Under the pieces are notes generated by a model that did not search any database, was not told the DNA's origin, and saw nothing but the letters and a program-made list of their open reading frames with translations. 64,000 nucleotides of DNA from an uncultured Lachnospiraceae bacterium (lineage in GTDB: Bacteria; Bacillota; Clostridia; Lachnospirales; Lachnospiraceae), in contig CANRMA010000001.1 of the NCBI GenBank assembly GCA_947631625.1, forward strand, positions 1-64,000, read 5' to 3'. Below are positions 18,840 to 27,039 of the stretch, piece after piece; positions within the stretch are counted from its first letter, which is position 1; the number at the start of each line of letters is the position of its first letter. The position numbers were made by a program, and so were the translations under genes.

Positions 18840-20224
18840 TGAATACCAGACACAACGATTCCGAATTATACAATATTCTGCATTTTACGCCTGAGGTTTC
18901 CGGCGAAGTGAGCGATAAAATATTATCCGCCTATGATAAGATAAGATTTTCGGCGGCCCATGATAATACTATAGCATCATTCACTCACGATAAGATCATA
19001 GCCACATCTGCTGCAACAAAACCGCGTTTCAGGATTAAAAGAAATCTATGCTTATATCTTGGAGCCGCAGCCGCTTTTGTTATCGCGGCAGGTCTGTCAT
19101 GGTTTAACGGATCCGTTATGGCAGCTAATATAGCCATCGTAGGAAACATCTTTCATATGACAGAGGATAAAATAAGCTATCCGGGTAATTTTAGCGATAA
19201 CCCCATATTGCTAAGTCCCGTATATGATAATGCCGACAGCGCCGATAACGGCAGTAACACAGACAATATAGCCACTACTGCTTTATCTCAGACTTCAGGA
19301 GATATTACCGTTACGCTTTCAGAAGCAAGTTATACGGACATGGCATTGTATTATTCATTGGAATTATATAGTGAAACCGGTTTCCCGCAGGACTTTGATA
19401 AAGTAAAAAACATGAAAGACTATACGCTTTCTTATAATGTTTTAAACATGCGCAGCAGCCAGCGCTTTGATTTCTCAAACTCTTCAAAACATGCTGCCAA
19501 AGGTTTGCAGGATAATCAGGATAATTCCGAAACTTCATATGGATCGCCTAAATCCGGCGCTTTGGATATGCAGATCCTGGATTGCAGCATTGAAAACGGA
19601 CGGCCGTCTCCATATTCAATAGAGGGCATTTTTGTTGACGAACATACGTTCGCAGGAGTAATACGGATAGATATGGAAGAGATTAAAGATATCCTAAATG
19701 CCGATACCCTTCCGGACGAATTTACTTACAGTATTACAATTGAAAAATTCTGGGGAACGCTGAATGAATACGACGACGTATCAATTACGGATCCTGAGAC
19801 AAAAGAAGTTACAGTCATTAAAGAAGCCGTGAGAAAATATTACGAAGGCCCCTGGACTTTCACCATTCCCGTAGCTATAAACGCAGCCGATACTCAGGTA
19901 TATGAAATAGAGAAAACCAATAAAGACGGAGTCGGTATATCTTCCGTTACCAAAACTCCTTATGAACTCAAAGCTGATATCATTCTTCCACAGGAGGCGG
20001 ACCCCGCAGACTATATTGTTGTTATCACTGACGCCGACGGCAGAATACTTGACTCCCAGGGAGATAATGCAGAAATATACTCGACCTTTGGAAGAGATAT
20101 AAATACTATAAATGTTTATGTTGCAGACTACTACACTTATATGAATGAGTGCAAAGCCGACAATGCCGGCCGACTTCCCGCAAAAGCTCTGTTTAAGACT
20201 ACTGTAAACCTGTCCGGAAATTAA
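18836..20224 (+). CDS. DUF4179-like membrane anti-sigma factor
   Basis: The 462-aa protein has a cytoplasmic N terminus (about 1-65), a single membrane helix (about residues 67-90) and a large extracytoplasmic domain with beta-sandwich character. The gene overlaps the ECF sigma gene by 4 nt and shares the strong site AAGGAAGGAG. This architecture matches DUF4179 proteins, which are encoded beside SigV/ECF genes and are thought to hold the sigma factor at the membrane. The cytoplasmic part would bind sigma and the outer part would sense an envelope signal; both are inference from family context. A second ATG directly follows the first, so the start may be at 18839. Confidence 0.8.
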   Translation: MMNTRHNDSELYNILHFTPEVSGEVSDKILSAYDKIRFSAAHDNTIASFTHDKIIATSAATKPRFRIKRNLCLYLGAAAAFVIAAGLSWFNGSVMAANIAIVGNIFHMTEDKISYPGNFSDNPILLSPVYDNADSADNGSNTDNIATTALSQTSGDITVTLSEASYTDMALYYSLELYSETGFPQDFDKVKNMKDYTLSYNVLNMRSSQRFDFSNSSKHAAKGLQDNQDNSETSYGSPKSGALDMQILDCSIENGRPSPYSIEGIFVDEHTFAGVIRIDMEEIKDILNADTLPDEFTYSITIEKFWGTLNEYDDVSITDPETKEVTVIKEAVRKYYEGPWTFTIPVAINAADTQVYEIEKTNKDGVGISSVTKTPYELKADIILPQEADPADYIVVITDADGRILDSQGDNAEIYSTFGRDINTINVYVADYYTYMNECKADNAGRLPAKALFKTTVNLSGN

Positions 20225-20236
20225 TAAATACCCGGG

Positions 20237-20265
20237 TGGAATTGAACCGGCATATATGATACAAT
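20237..20265 (+). promoter_or_regulatory. Candidate extended -10 promoter for tadA-SRP RNA
   Basis: An extended -10 element, TGATACAAT (20257-20265), lies about 45 bp upstream of tadA, with only a poor -35 (TGGAAT) 17 bp upstream of the hexamer. The intergenic gap after the anti-sigma gene is 92 bp and includes a small GGCT/AGCC hairpin. Confidence 0.4.
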
Positions 20266-20316
20266 AGGCTCACAAAGCCAAAAATTCTTAAACAAATTTC
20301 GGGAAAAGGTGTGGAT

Positions 20317-20811
20317 ATGGACACTGATGAAAAATATATGAAGGCCGCGCTTAAACAGGCTCAAAAAGCATATGCCCTTGGAGAAGTGCCTATAGGCTGC
20401 GTGATAGTATATCAGGATAAAATCATCGGCCGCGGCTATAACAGGCGGAACACCGACAGAAATACCCTCGCCCATGCGGAAATAACCGCCATAAACAAAG
20501 CCAGTAAAAAATTGGGCGACTGGAGGCTCGAAGACTGCACATTATACGTGACCCTTGAACCCTGTCAGATGTGCGCAGGCGCTATTGTGCAGGCCCGTAT
20601 CACGGAAGTTGTAATGGGCAGCATGAATCCCAAAGCCGGCTGCGGCGGCTCTATTCTTAACATTCTGGAAATGCCGCAGTTCAACCACCAGGTTAAAGTT
20701 AAAAGAGGTGTGCTTGAAGAGGAATGTTCAAATATGCTGACCACTTTTTTCAAGGAGCTCAGGGCGAGAAATAAAGTTGACAAACTGCTAAAAAAACAGT
20801 ATACTAATTAA
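20317..20811 (+). CDS. tadA: tRNA-specific adenosine deaminase TadA
   Basis: TadA converts adenosine 34 to inosine in tRNA-Arg(ACG). From the ATG at 20317 (AAAGGTG upstream; an in-frame GTG lies at 20311) the protein is 164 aa. The zinc/catalytic residues are present: His53 and Glu55 in LAHAEI, and Cys83 and Cys86 in EPCQMCAGAI. The conserved GSMNPKAGCGGSILN segment follows. The stop codon abuts the SRP RNA, a linkage conserved in Clostridia. Confidence 0.95.
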   Translation: MDTDEKYMKAALKQAQKAYALGEVPIGCVIVYQDKIIGRGYNRRNTDRNTLAHAEITAINKASKKLGDWRLEDCTLYVTLEPCQMCAGAIVQARITEVVMGSMNPKAGCGGSILNILEMPQFNHQVKVKRGVLEEECSNMLTTFFKELRARNKVDKLLKKQYTN

Positions 20812-21076
20812 ACCGTGCAGCCGGGGCGGTAGCGGTGCCCTGTACCTACAATCCGCTATAGTAGGGGTGATGCTTTATCGAGGGCCTTGTTTTGTGCAGC
20901 TGCCCTTTATAAGTGACGTTGAAGTTTGGGTCTTACGCAATGGAAATTCATGAACCGTGTCAGGGTGGGAACACAGCAGCACTAAGTGAAACCTTCCATG
21001 TGCCGTAAGGGTGCCTGGCGGAGTTAACTGTAAAGGTAACGTGCATGAGTCGGGTTCGACATAAAGCGCACGGTTT
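20811..21076 (+). ncRNA. ffs: SRP RNA, large Bacillus/Clostridium type
   Basis: About 266 nt long. The ends pair (AAACCGTGC near 20810 with GCACGGTTT ending at 21076). Domain IV is seen as CAGG-GTG-GGAA-CAC-AGCAG (about 20963-20985): the conserved CAGG/AGCAG asymmetric loop and GGAA tetraloop with a GTG/CAC stem. The length and the tadA linkage agree with the long SRP RNA (with Alu-like domain) of endospore formers. It binds Ffh to target membrane proteins. The gene ends exactly at the stop codon of the convergent DUF6128-like gene. Confidence 0.93.
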
Positions 21077-22059
21077 TAAATTTCTACCTTTCTTAAATAA
21101 TAACCAAACTTACCCTCTTCCGCGTCGCCGCCTTCACATTCAAAAGCTTCAAATCCAAACATCAGCGCCACCATCTTTTCCCTCTCATAAAATACACCCG
21201 GCACTCCTATGTAGAAACTTTTTTCTTTCCCCAGAATTAAATAACGATAGTTATAAAATCCGTGCAGCAAAAAGCTGTTGTTGACAAGATGCTGATAATC
21301 GGAACGCAGGATCACAAAATCTTTCGGCTCAAGTTTTATATAAACGCGATCATCCCCATACGGATGTATATTTTCATAAGCCGCAAGAAGCTGCTCCCAC
21401 TTATCTTCATATAACTGCGGCGCAACTGCCTGTCTCTCCAACGACTGCCGCTCTTCCAGTTGTTGAATTGATGTCTGCTGCTCTTCCAATTGCTGCTTCG
21501 ATGTCTGCTGCTCTTCCAATTGCTGCTTTGATGTCCGCTGCTCTTCCAATTGCCGCTTTGATGTCTGCTGCTCTTCCGACTGTTGCACTGTTGACTTCTG
21601 CATTGTCTTCTCGGCAACCGAAAGTTCTTTCTCTGCTTCAGGATAGGCAGACTTATCCGGATCAATTTTATAACCAAGCTGCGTTTCGGGCGCTAAATTA
21701 TCAGCATAACTTTCTTCCTGACTATTTATAATTGATTGTTGAGGCTGATCTTTATGATCCTTACTCATACCTCTTATCACAACGGAAGGCGACAAAAGTA
21801 TTTCAGCTTTCATAACCGGTCCTGCAATTGTCCCGCGCCATTTGGCACAACTGTCGTTAAATGTAATATCGGTCTCTTTCCAATCATTTTTTTCCTGAAA
21901 TCTGAGCGGGAAATTACCCTCTGATATACCCGCCACATTTTTTACACTGACTTCAACACTGTAATTTTCGCCTGTTCTTTCCACTTTCATATATCCGACA
22001 CAGGCGTTTTTCACTTCATTTTCGACCAGACTCATATAAATAATTTCTTTATGATACAT
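21076..22059 (-). CDS. DUF6128-like protein with Gln/Glu-rich tandem repeats
   Basis: A 327-aa soluble protein without signal peptide. An N-terminal beta-rich domain (about 8-100), a repeat region (about 154-203) of decapeptides of the type QLEEQQTSKQ, and a C-terminal domain (about 220-327) containing NNSFLLHGFYNYRYLILG and FYIGVPGVFYEREKMVALMFGF. The C-terminal motif pattern is what I recall for the DUF6128 family of Clostridia; function unknown. Start at 22059 is set by GGGGGAT six bases upstream. Repeat expansion makes the coiled linker length variable. It is convergent with tadA-SRP RNA. Confidence 0.65.
   Translation of the reverse strand: MYHKEIIYMSLVENEVKNACVGYMKVERTGENYSVEVSVKNVAGISEGNFPLRFQEKNDWKETDITFNDSCAKWRGTIAGPVMKAEILLSPSVVIRGMSKDHKDQPQQSIINSQEESYADNLAPETQLGYKIDPDKSAYPEAEKELSVAEKTMQKSTVQQSEEQQTSKRQLEEQRTSKQQLEEQQTSKQQLEEQQTSIQQLEERQSLERQAVAPQLYEDKWEQLLAAYENIHPYGDDRVYIKLEPKDFVILRSDYQHLVNNSFLLHGFYNYRYLILGKEKSFYIGVPGVFYEREKMVALMFGFEAFECEGGDAEEGKFGYYLRKVEI
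21451..21600. repeat. Five 30-bp tandem repeats in the DUF6128-like gene
   Basis: Units begin CTCTTCCAATTGCTGCTT on the plus strand at 21451, 21481, 21511, 21541 and 21571 (the last diverged). They encode a decapeptide and keep frame, so copy-number change would lengthen or shorten the linker without frameshift. Confidence 0.9.
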
Positions 22060-22157
22060 ATATTATCCCCCTTAAAGCCGCAAATCCATCAAACTTTTCA
22101 CATCCATATCTGCCGTATGCCTTAAAGCCCTTATTAAAAATATATGCGCCGCCAATC

Positions 22158-22193
22158 AAAAAAATGCCGAATGAAATCTCATCCGGCATTTCT
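22158..22193 (-). terminator. Terminator of the PucR-type regulator gene
   Basis: On the minus strand AAAUGCCGGAUGA pairs with UCAUUCGGCAUUU (one G-U) around a 4-nt loop and runs into a U tract, about 15 bp after the stop at 22212. Confidence 0.9.
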
Positions 22194-22211
22194 ATAATTA
22201 ATTAAAATATT

Positions 22212-23300
22212 TCAATAATTATGCGAATCCATGTACTTCATATAATTAGCCACCATAAGCGCTATCTTGAACGTAAGCGCGTCGTCAAAAGTTCTTATAT
22301 CAAGTCCGGTGGTCTTTTCCAACTTTTCAAGTCTGTATACAAGCGTATTCCTGTGTACAAAAAGCTGCCTCGAAGTCTCCGATACATTCAGATTATTCTC
22401 AAAAAATTTATTAATGGTGGTCAAAATCTCTTCATCCAGTTCATCCGGCACATTCTCCCCGAAGATCTCATCCATAAAAATCCGGCACAGATTTTTCGGA
22501 AGTTGAAATATCAGCCTTCCTATACCAAGTTTATTATAAGGCGTCACTTTCTTTTCCGCATAAAAAATCTTACCTACGTCAAGCGCCATCTTAGCTTCCT
22601 TATATGACTTGGAAACATCCTTAAGTTCTCCTACTATTGTTCCGTAAGCCACCCTGACGTTCATCATTGCTTCCATATTGACCATATCCACAATGGTGTT
22701 GGCAACCCGCTCCAATTCCGTATAATCATCTGCGTTGTCCATAGTTTTTATAAGAACTACGCTGTCTTCATCCACAACTGTGATATAGTCTCCCGACTGG
22801 GCCGTGAACATGCCTTTTAACAACTCAGAAGCTACCGGATTTTTGCCCCGGTCCATCTCAATAAGAAATACTGCTCTTGGCACGGAAACTTCAATATGGA
22901 GCCTTTTAGCGCGATTATAGATATCCACTAACAACAGATTATCCAACAACAGATTTTGAAAAAAATTATTCTTGTCATATTTTTCTTTATATGCGATTAT
23001 CAGATTCTGAAGCTGACTCACCGCAATCTTACTGATCATATATGCATCTTCGCTCATACCTTTTGCATCCAATATAAAAAGCAGTTCGTTCTCATCCAAC
23101 ACCTTCATAAGATGATGAGCGCCTATTATCTGGCTGTCCGCCGGCGAATTGATAAATCCATCTATTAATTCATGTGAAATATCATCAGGTTCAAAAGTAG
23201 CGGCAACTATGTTTTTCTCAAGATCAAATACACACAAGTCCACTTTGGAAATTGCCTTTAACTCTTCTATACTGGTTTTAATTACCTGGCTTGAGATCAT
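22212..23300 (-). CDS. PucR/CdaR-type transcriptional regulator
   Basis: From the ATG at 23300 (AGGCAGG upstream) this is 362 aa. The N-terminal part resembles a ligand-sensing domain (ISKVDLCVFDLEKNIVAAT), the middle a GGDEF-like CdaR domain, and the C terminus a PucR helix-turn-helix (NNLNVSETSRQLFVHRNTLV followed by YRLEKLEKTTGLDIR). Such regulators commonly respond to small carbon or nitrogen compounds. The gene lies 153 bp downstream of the sugar-ABC ATPase gene, with a terminator between them. A longer start at 23345 lacks a ribosome site. The ligand is unknown. Confidence 0.82.
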   Translation of the reverse strand: MISSQVIKTSIEELKAISKVDLCVFDLEKNIVAATFEPDDISHELIDGFINSPADSQIIGAHHLMKVLDENELLFILDAKGMSEDAYMISKIAVSQLQNLIIAYKEKYDKNNFFQNLLLDNLLLVDIYNRAKRLHIEVSVPRAVFLIEMDRGKNPVASELLKGMFTAQSGDYITVVDEDSVVLIKTMDNADDYTELERVANTIVDMVNMEAMMNVRVAYGTIVGELKDVSKSYKEAKMALDVGKIFYAEKKVTPYNKLGIGRLIFQLPKNLCRIFMDEIFGENVPDELDEEILTTINKFFENNLNVSETSRQLFVHRNTLVYRLEKLEKTTGLDIRTFDDALTFKIALMVANYMKYMDSHNY

Positions 23301-23409
23301 AACGCGACCTGCCTTTCGTTTATTCTGCAAAAATATACCGTACAATCTTATGACATAACAATATTATTATAAATTTATGATAAAACATTTTTAAATCTTG
23401 CGCAAGCAT

Positions 23410-23440
23410 AAAAAGATGCCCCAATCTCTTGGGGCATCCT
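23410..23440 (-). terminator. Terminator of the msmK/ugpC gene
   Basis: GATGCCCCA pairs with TGGGGCATC (perfect 9 bp, 6-nt loop) and is followed on the minus strand by TTTTTATG, 14 bp after the stop. Confidence 0.92.
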
Positions 23441-23453
23441 GTTTATCATAAGA

Positions 23454-24563
23454 CTAGTTTGTAATGATCTGCTCGGTTTCTTTATCGAATACGTGGATTT
23501 TCTCAACATCAAATGCAAACTTAACTGAATCGCCGGGTCTTGCAGTTGTACGTGAGTCAACTCTTGCCGTAATGGGGAACTCAGCTAAATCAAAGTATAA
23601 GTAAACTTCTGCGCCAAGCAGTTCGTATACCTTAATGGTAGAATCAAATACGCATTTTGCATTAGCTACAAAATCTGATGAATCGTATACATCTTCAGGA
23701 CGGATACCGAATGTAACAGTCTTGCCTGCATAGCCGCCTGCAATAAGCTTTTTGGATTTATCAGCCGGAAGAGGGATGCTCTTGCCTGCGATCTTCAAGC
23801 TTGCTACATCGCCGTTTACTTCAACTACTGCGTCTAAGAAGTTCATCTGAGGCGAACCCATGAAACCTGCAACAAAGAGGTTCTGCGGCTTGTCATATAA
23901 GTTCTGAGGCGTATCAACCTGCTGGATAACTCCGTCTTTCATAACTACGATCCTGGTACCAAGCGTCATAGCTTCCGTCTGGTCATGTGTTACGTAGATA
24001 ATGGTTGTACCTAATCTCTGGTGAAGTTTTGCAATCTCTATACGCATCTGAACACGAAGTTTTGCATCCAGATTGGAAAGAGGCTCATCCATAAGGAATA
24101 CCTTAGGATTACGAACAATAGCACGACCCATGGCAACACGCTGTCTCTGACCACCTGACAAAGCCTTGGGTTTTCTGTCAAGAAGCGCTGTCAGGTCAAG
24201 GATCTTAGCTGCTTCTTTAACCATCTTATCAATCTCATCTTTAGGTACTTTTCTCAACTTAAGGCCAAACGCCATATTGTCATAAACCGACATATGGGGA
24301 TACAGAGCGTAGTTCTGGAATACCATAGCAATATCTCTGTCCTTAGGCTCAACATCATTAACTACTCTGTCACCAATCTTCAACTCGCCTGAAGAAATCT
24401 CTTCCAGACCTGCGATCATACGAAGCGTGGTTGATTTACCGCATCCTGAAGGTCCTACGAAGATGATAAATTCCTGATCTGCAATTTCCAGATTGAAATT
24501 CTTAACAGCTTCAAAACCATTAGGATATACCTTACATACATTTTTCAAGGATAAACTTGCCAT
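23454..24563 (-). CDS. Sugar ABC transporter ATP-binding protein, MsmK/UgpC type
   Basis: A 369-aa CUT1-class ATPase. Walker A GPSGCGKST (about 38-46), signature LSGGQRQRV (about 135-143), Walker B VFLMDEPLSNLDAKLR, H-loop THDQTEAMTL, then a C-terminal MalK-like OB regulatory domain. In Firmicutes a single such ATPase energises several oligosaccharide importers whose permeases are encoded elsewhere; no permease is next to it here, which agrees with that shared role. AGGAGG precedes the start, and a terminator follows, so it is monocistronic. Confidence 0.94.
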   Translation of the reverse strand: MASLSLKNVCKVYPNGFEAVKNFNLEIADQEFIIFVGPSGCGKSTTLRMIAGLEEISSGELKIGDRVVNDVEPKDRDIAMVFQNYALYPHMSVYDNMAFGLKLRKVPKDEIDKMVKEAAKILDLTALLDRKPKALSGGQRQRVAMGRAIVRNPKVFLMDEPLSNLDAKLRVQMRIEIAKLHQRLGTTIIYVTHDQTEAMTLGTRIVVMKDGVIQQVDTPQNLYDKPQNLFVAGFMGSPQMNFLDAVVEVNGDVASLKIAGKSIPLPADKSKKLIAGGYAGKTVTFGIRPEDVYDSSDFVANAKCVFDSTIKVYELLGAEVYLYFDLAEFPITARVDSRTTARPGDSVKFAFDVEKIHVFDKETEQIITN

Positions 24564-24776
24564 TTATTCGTGCCTCCTAAATTTGTTTATAATTTGCATA
24601 TGATTATAAAACTACAATCATGCTTTATATAGTATATCTAAGTTTTTAAACCTTTTCCATGCTACAATTTCACAAATATTTTATAACGAATTGTAGAAAA
24701 TGCTTACCTGGCTCATATTTTTTTAATATTTCTATCAACTTTAACAATAATTATTAATTTTAATGGACATATTGAC
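24564..24776. promoter_or_regulatory. Upstream region of the sugar-ATPase gene
   Basis: 213 bp of A/T-rich DNA without a gene. It must hold the promoter of the monocistronic ATPase gene. Several TATAAT-like hexamers occur on the minus strand but no convincing -35/-10 pair with 17-bp spacing could be chosen by eye. Confidence 0.3.
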
Positions 24777-24815
24777 GAAAAAACGCCCCTTTATTTTGTA
24801 TATGCAGGGGCGCCT
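24777..24815 (-). terminator. Terminator of the HD-GYP/YesL/GGDEF operon
   Basis: On the minus strand CGCCCCT (24806-24812) pairs with AGGGGCG (24784-24790) around a 15-nt loop and is followed by TTTTTT. It lies 14 bp after the GGDEF gene stop. Confidence 0.88.
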
Positions 24816-24828
24816 GTTTTTATATGTA

Positions 24829-26319
24829 TTACTTCTTGTCAGGATCAAGCCAATCCTCATTATAAAACGCAAGCTGATTCTTGCCTCTTTTCTTGGCTTT
24901 GTAAAGCGCCGAATCCGCAGCCTTATAAAGACTCTCAAAATCCGCGCCTTCCTGCGGAAATATCGCTGCTCCTATACTGGCGGTTGCGGAATATTTAGTA
25001 TATTCGCCCGCTTTAAAATCTTTAAAGAAATCTTCCACCTTTTTGGCTTCTCTACGTATTACGTCGGCATCGGATATATTTTTCAAAAATACAATAAATT
25101 CATCTCCGCCCGCACGTCCGATAATATCTGATACTCTGAATATCACTCGTATCTGTTGGCCTAACGAGCGAAGCACTTCATCTCCGAAAGCATGTCCCAT
25201 CGTATCATTTATCTTTTTAAAATTATCAATATCAAATATAAACAGCATGGACTGCGAATCCGGATTTGCTTCCATAAATTCTTTTATCTTGCGCTCAGTG
25301 GCAAGTTTATTATTAAGACCTGTCAAAAGATCCGTATCCGCTTTGTTTTCAAGCTGTTTCTGCTTTTTATTTCTATATAATGTCGCAATTATGCTGATGC
25401 ATACAATAAATAAAACAAAGACGCATATGACAATTATGAGCTGAAGCAGCATATTTCTGGAGTTTACCCACTGCTGTTCGATCTGCTTATCTATGTATCC
25501 TCCCGAAACCCCAAACACAACTGACCAGTCCCCTGACCCAAGAGGCATGAGCACTAATGTATTGGCTTCGTCAACTTCAATGATATCGCCTATATTTTGG
25601 TTTACCATGGTACGTATCTTATTGGTAAGTTCAACGTTATTCTTAAAGATATCAAATATGTTTCCGCCCTGCTTTAAATATTTATTGGTCCCGTACACAG
25701 CCGCCATATTACCGGCCTTGTCCATCAGGGCTTCTCCGTTCCATATACTGAATTCGACGCTGTCAGTCACTGAACCAAGATCCTCAAGCGAATAAAATAA
25801 AAGCAATCTAAATATACTGCCTCTATCCCCCGGAATCGGTATTGACACTATAAAAGAGTCCTCAAAATCTTCTTCATTTATCGCATAAAGAAAGTTTACA
25901 TCTTCCTTTTCATAAACCGACTTAAAAAAGTCCATGTCAGCAATAGAGAATTTTTCGCTTTCACCGCTGATTGCATTTCCCTTTTCATCACATAAACACG
26001 CCATATACGATCCGGAATCGGCGGCTGCGATCTTAAGAACTTCGGTTGCATATCCCATATCTGTGCCAAAAGCTGTGTTATCAATACTGTATCCAAGGAT
26101 TTTGGCTGTCGGCACGCCGACATTTTCCATACGGGAAATTATATCATTAAAATTATGAACACACTCCTCCGCAGTTATTTCAAGGTTCCTGTTTACAACC
26201 TTCCCTGCATTTGTCCGGCTTTTTGCAGAAAAATTAAACATCATACAAACAAGCACCAAAATCAGCAGTAACGCCGGCCCTATCCACTGTATATATTTTA
26301 ATTTTAATTTACTGCTCAT
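24829..26319 (-). CDS. Membrane diguanylate cyclase with extracytoplasmic sensor (GGDEF)
   Basis: 496 aa. A membrane helix (about 13-28), an extracytoplasmic sensor region of Cache-like appearance (about 30-285), a second helix (about 290-313) and a C-terminal GGDEF domain. The active-site motif is intact (GRAGGDEF) and the product-inhibition I-site RxxD (RVSD) stands five residues before it, so this should make cyclic di-GMP and be feedback controlled. The start overlaps the yesL stop by 4 nt (ATGA). It is last in an operon with an HD-GYP-type protein. Confidence 0.93.
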   Translation of the reverse strand: MSSKLKLKYIQWIGPALLLILVLVCMMFNFSAKSRTNAGKVVNRNLEITAEECVHNFNDIISRMENVGVPTAKILGYSIDNTAFGTDMGYATEVLKIAAADSGSYMACLCDEKGNAISGESEKFSIADMDFFKSVYEKEDVNFLYAINEEDFEDSFIVSIPIPGDRGSIFRLLLFYSLEDLGSVTDSVEFSIWNGEALMDKAGNMAAVYGTNKYLKQGGNIFDIFKNNVELTNKIRTMVNQNIGDIIEVDEANTLVLMPLGSGDWSVVFGVSGGYIDKQIEQQWVNSRNMLLQLIIVICVFVLFIVCISIIATLYRNKKQKQLENKADTDLLTGLNNKLATERKIKEFMEANPDSQSMLFIFDIDNFKKINDTMGHAFGDEVLRSLGQQIRVIFRVSDIIGRAGGDEFIVFLKNISDADVIRREAKKVEDFFKDFKAGEYTKYSATASIGAAIFPQEGADFESLYKAADSALYKAKKRGKNQLAFYNEDWLDPDKK

Positions 26320-26996
26320 TCATTTTCCTCATTTCCTTCATCCATCTTTACGGAAAAATCATAATCCGAAACAATTTCTTTATTTTCGGGCTCATATTTT
26401 TTGAAGATGCCGCTATATATCATAGCTGCGGCATATGCAGGCAGCGACGCTCCAAACAGAAAGATAATGACAAAAGCAAAATCAGAAAAGTACAGCCATA
26501 CAAAAGGAATGACATATACGGCTATTATCATTAACGTCTTAGGGATATTGAGCATCGATATCGAAAGCGCATTCCTCAATATATTCTTTATTGAATTATT
26601 AAAATGCGACAAAAGCGGGAATACATAAACTCCCGTAAAAATACAAATAAATGCAATCGCAAGAAAAAGTACCAGAAATATTTTGGTAAACTCTACGTCC
26701 GCATTTCTTATAATATAAAAGTCAACAGCATAAAAAGCCGCCAATACAAGCATTATCAGCCATAGGATCGTTGCCTGCTTAAAGTTTTCCTTAAAAGATT
26801 TGAAAAAACCTTTAACTATGTAGCCGTCTTCCCTGCGGGCCATTTTTAACAATACATAGTGTTCAGCCGTAAAAGCGGCTCCTGCCGTCACTACAGGTAT
26901 GCAGCAGAATATCACAAGAAAATTTAAGATCATAAGATCGGCTACTCTGTTCAAAAACTGAATAAAAGGTCCTTCTATATCAAATAATTTATCCAT
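26316..26996 (-). CDS. YesL-family (DUF624) membrane protein
   Basis: 226 aa with about five membrane segments. The pattern FLNRVADLMILNFLVIFCCIP followed by VTAGAAFTAEHYVLLKM and EDGYIVKGFFKSFKENFKQAT is characteristic of DUF624/YesL proteins, which are often encoded with carbohydrate uptake or rhamnogalacturonan genes; the molecular role is unknown. Here it sits between two c-di-GMP-type genes, overlapping the GGDEF gene by 4 nt and 43 bp after the HD-GYP gene. Confidence 0.9.
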   Translation of the reverse strand: MDKLFDIEGPFIQFLNRVADLMILNFLVIFCCIPVVTAGAAFTAEHYVLLKMARREDGYIVKGFFKSFKENFKQATILWLIMLVLAAFYAVDFYIIRNADVEFTKIFLVLFLAIAFICIFTGVYVFPLLSHFNNSIKNILRNALSISMLNIPKTLMIIAVYVIPFVWLYFSDFAFVIIFLFGASLPAYAAAMIYSGIFKKYEPENKEIVSDYDFSVKMDEGNEENE

Positions 26997-27039
26997 TTTA
27001 ATAACCCATATCCTTACTTTTTACTTAATTTTGTATGTA

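Noticed and set aside
20811-21076. tmRNA or 6S RNA instead of SRP RNA
   Set aside because: The CAGG/GGAA/AGCAG core, paired ends and tadA linkage identify SRP RNA; no tRNA-like Ala acceptor end for tmRNA.
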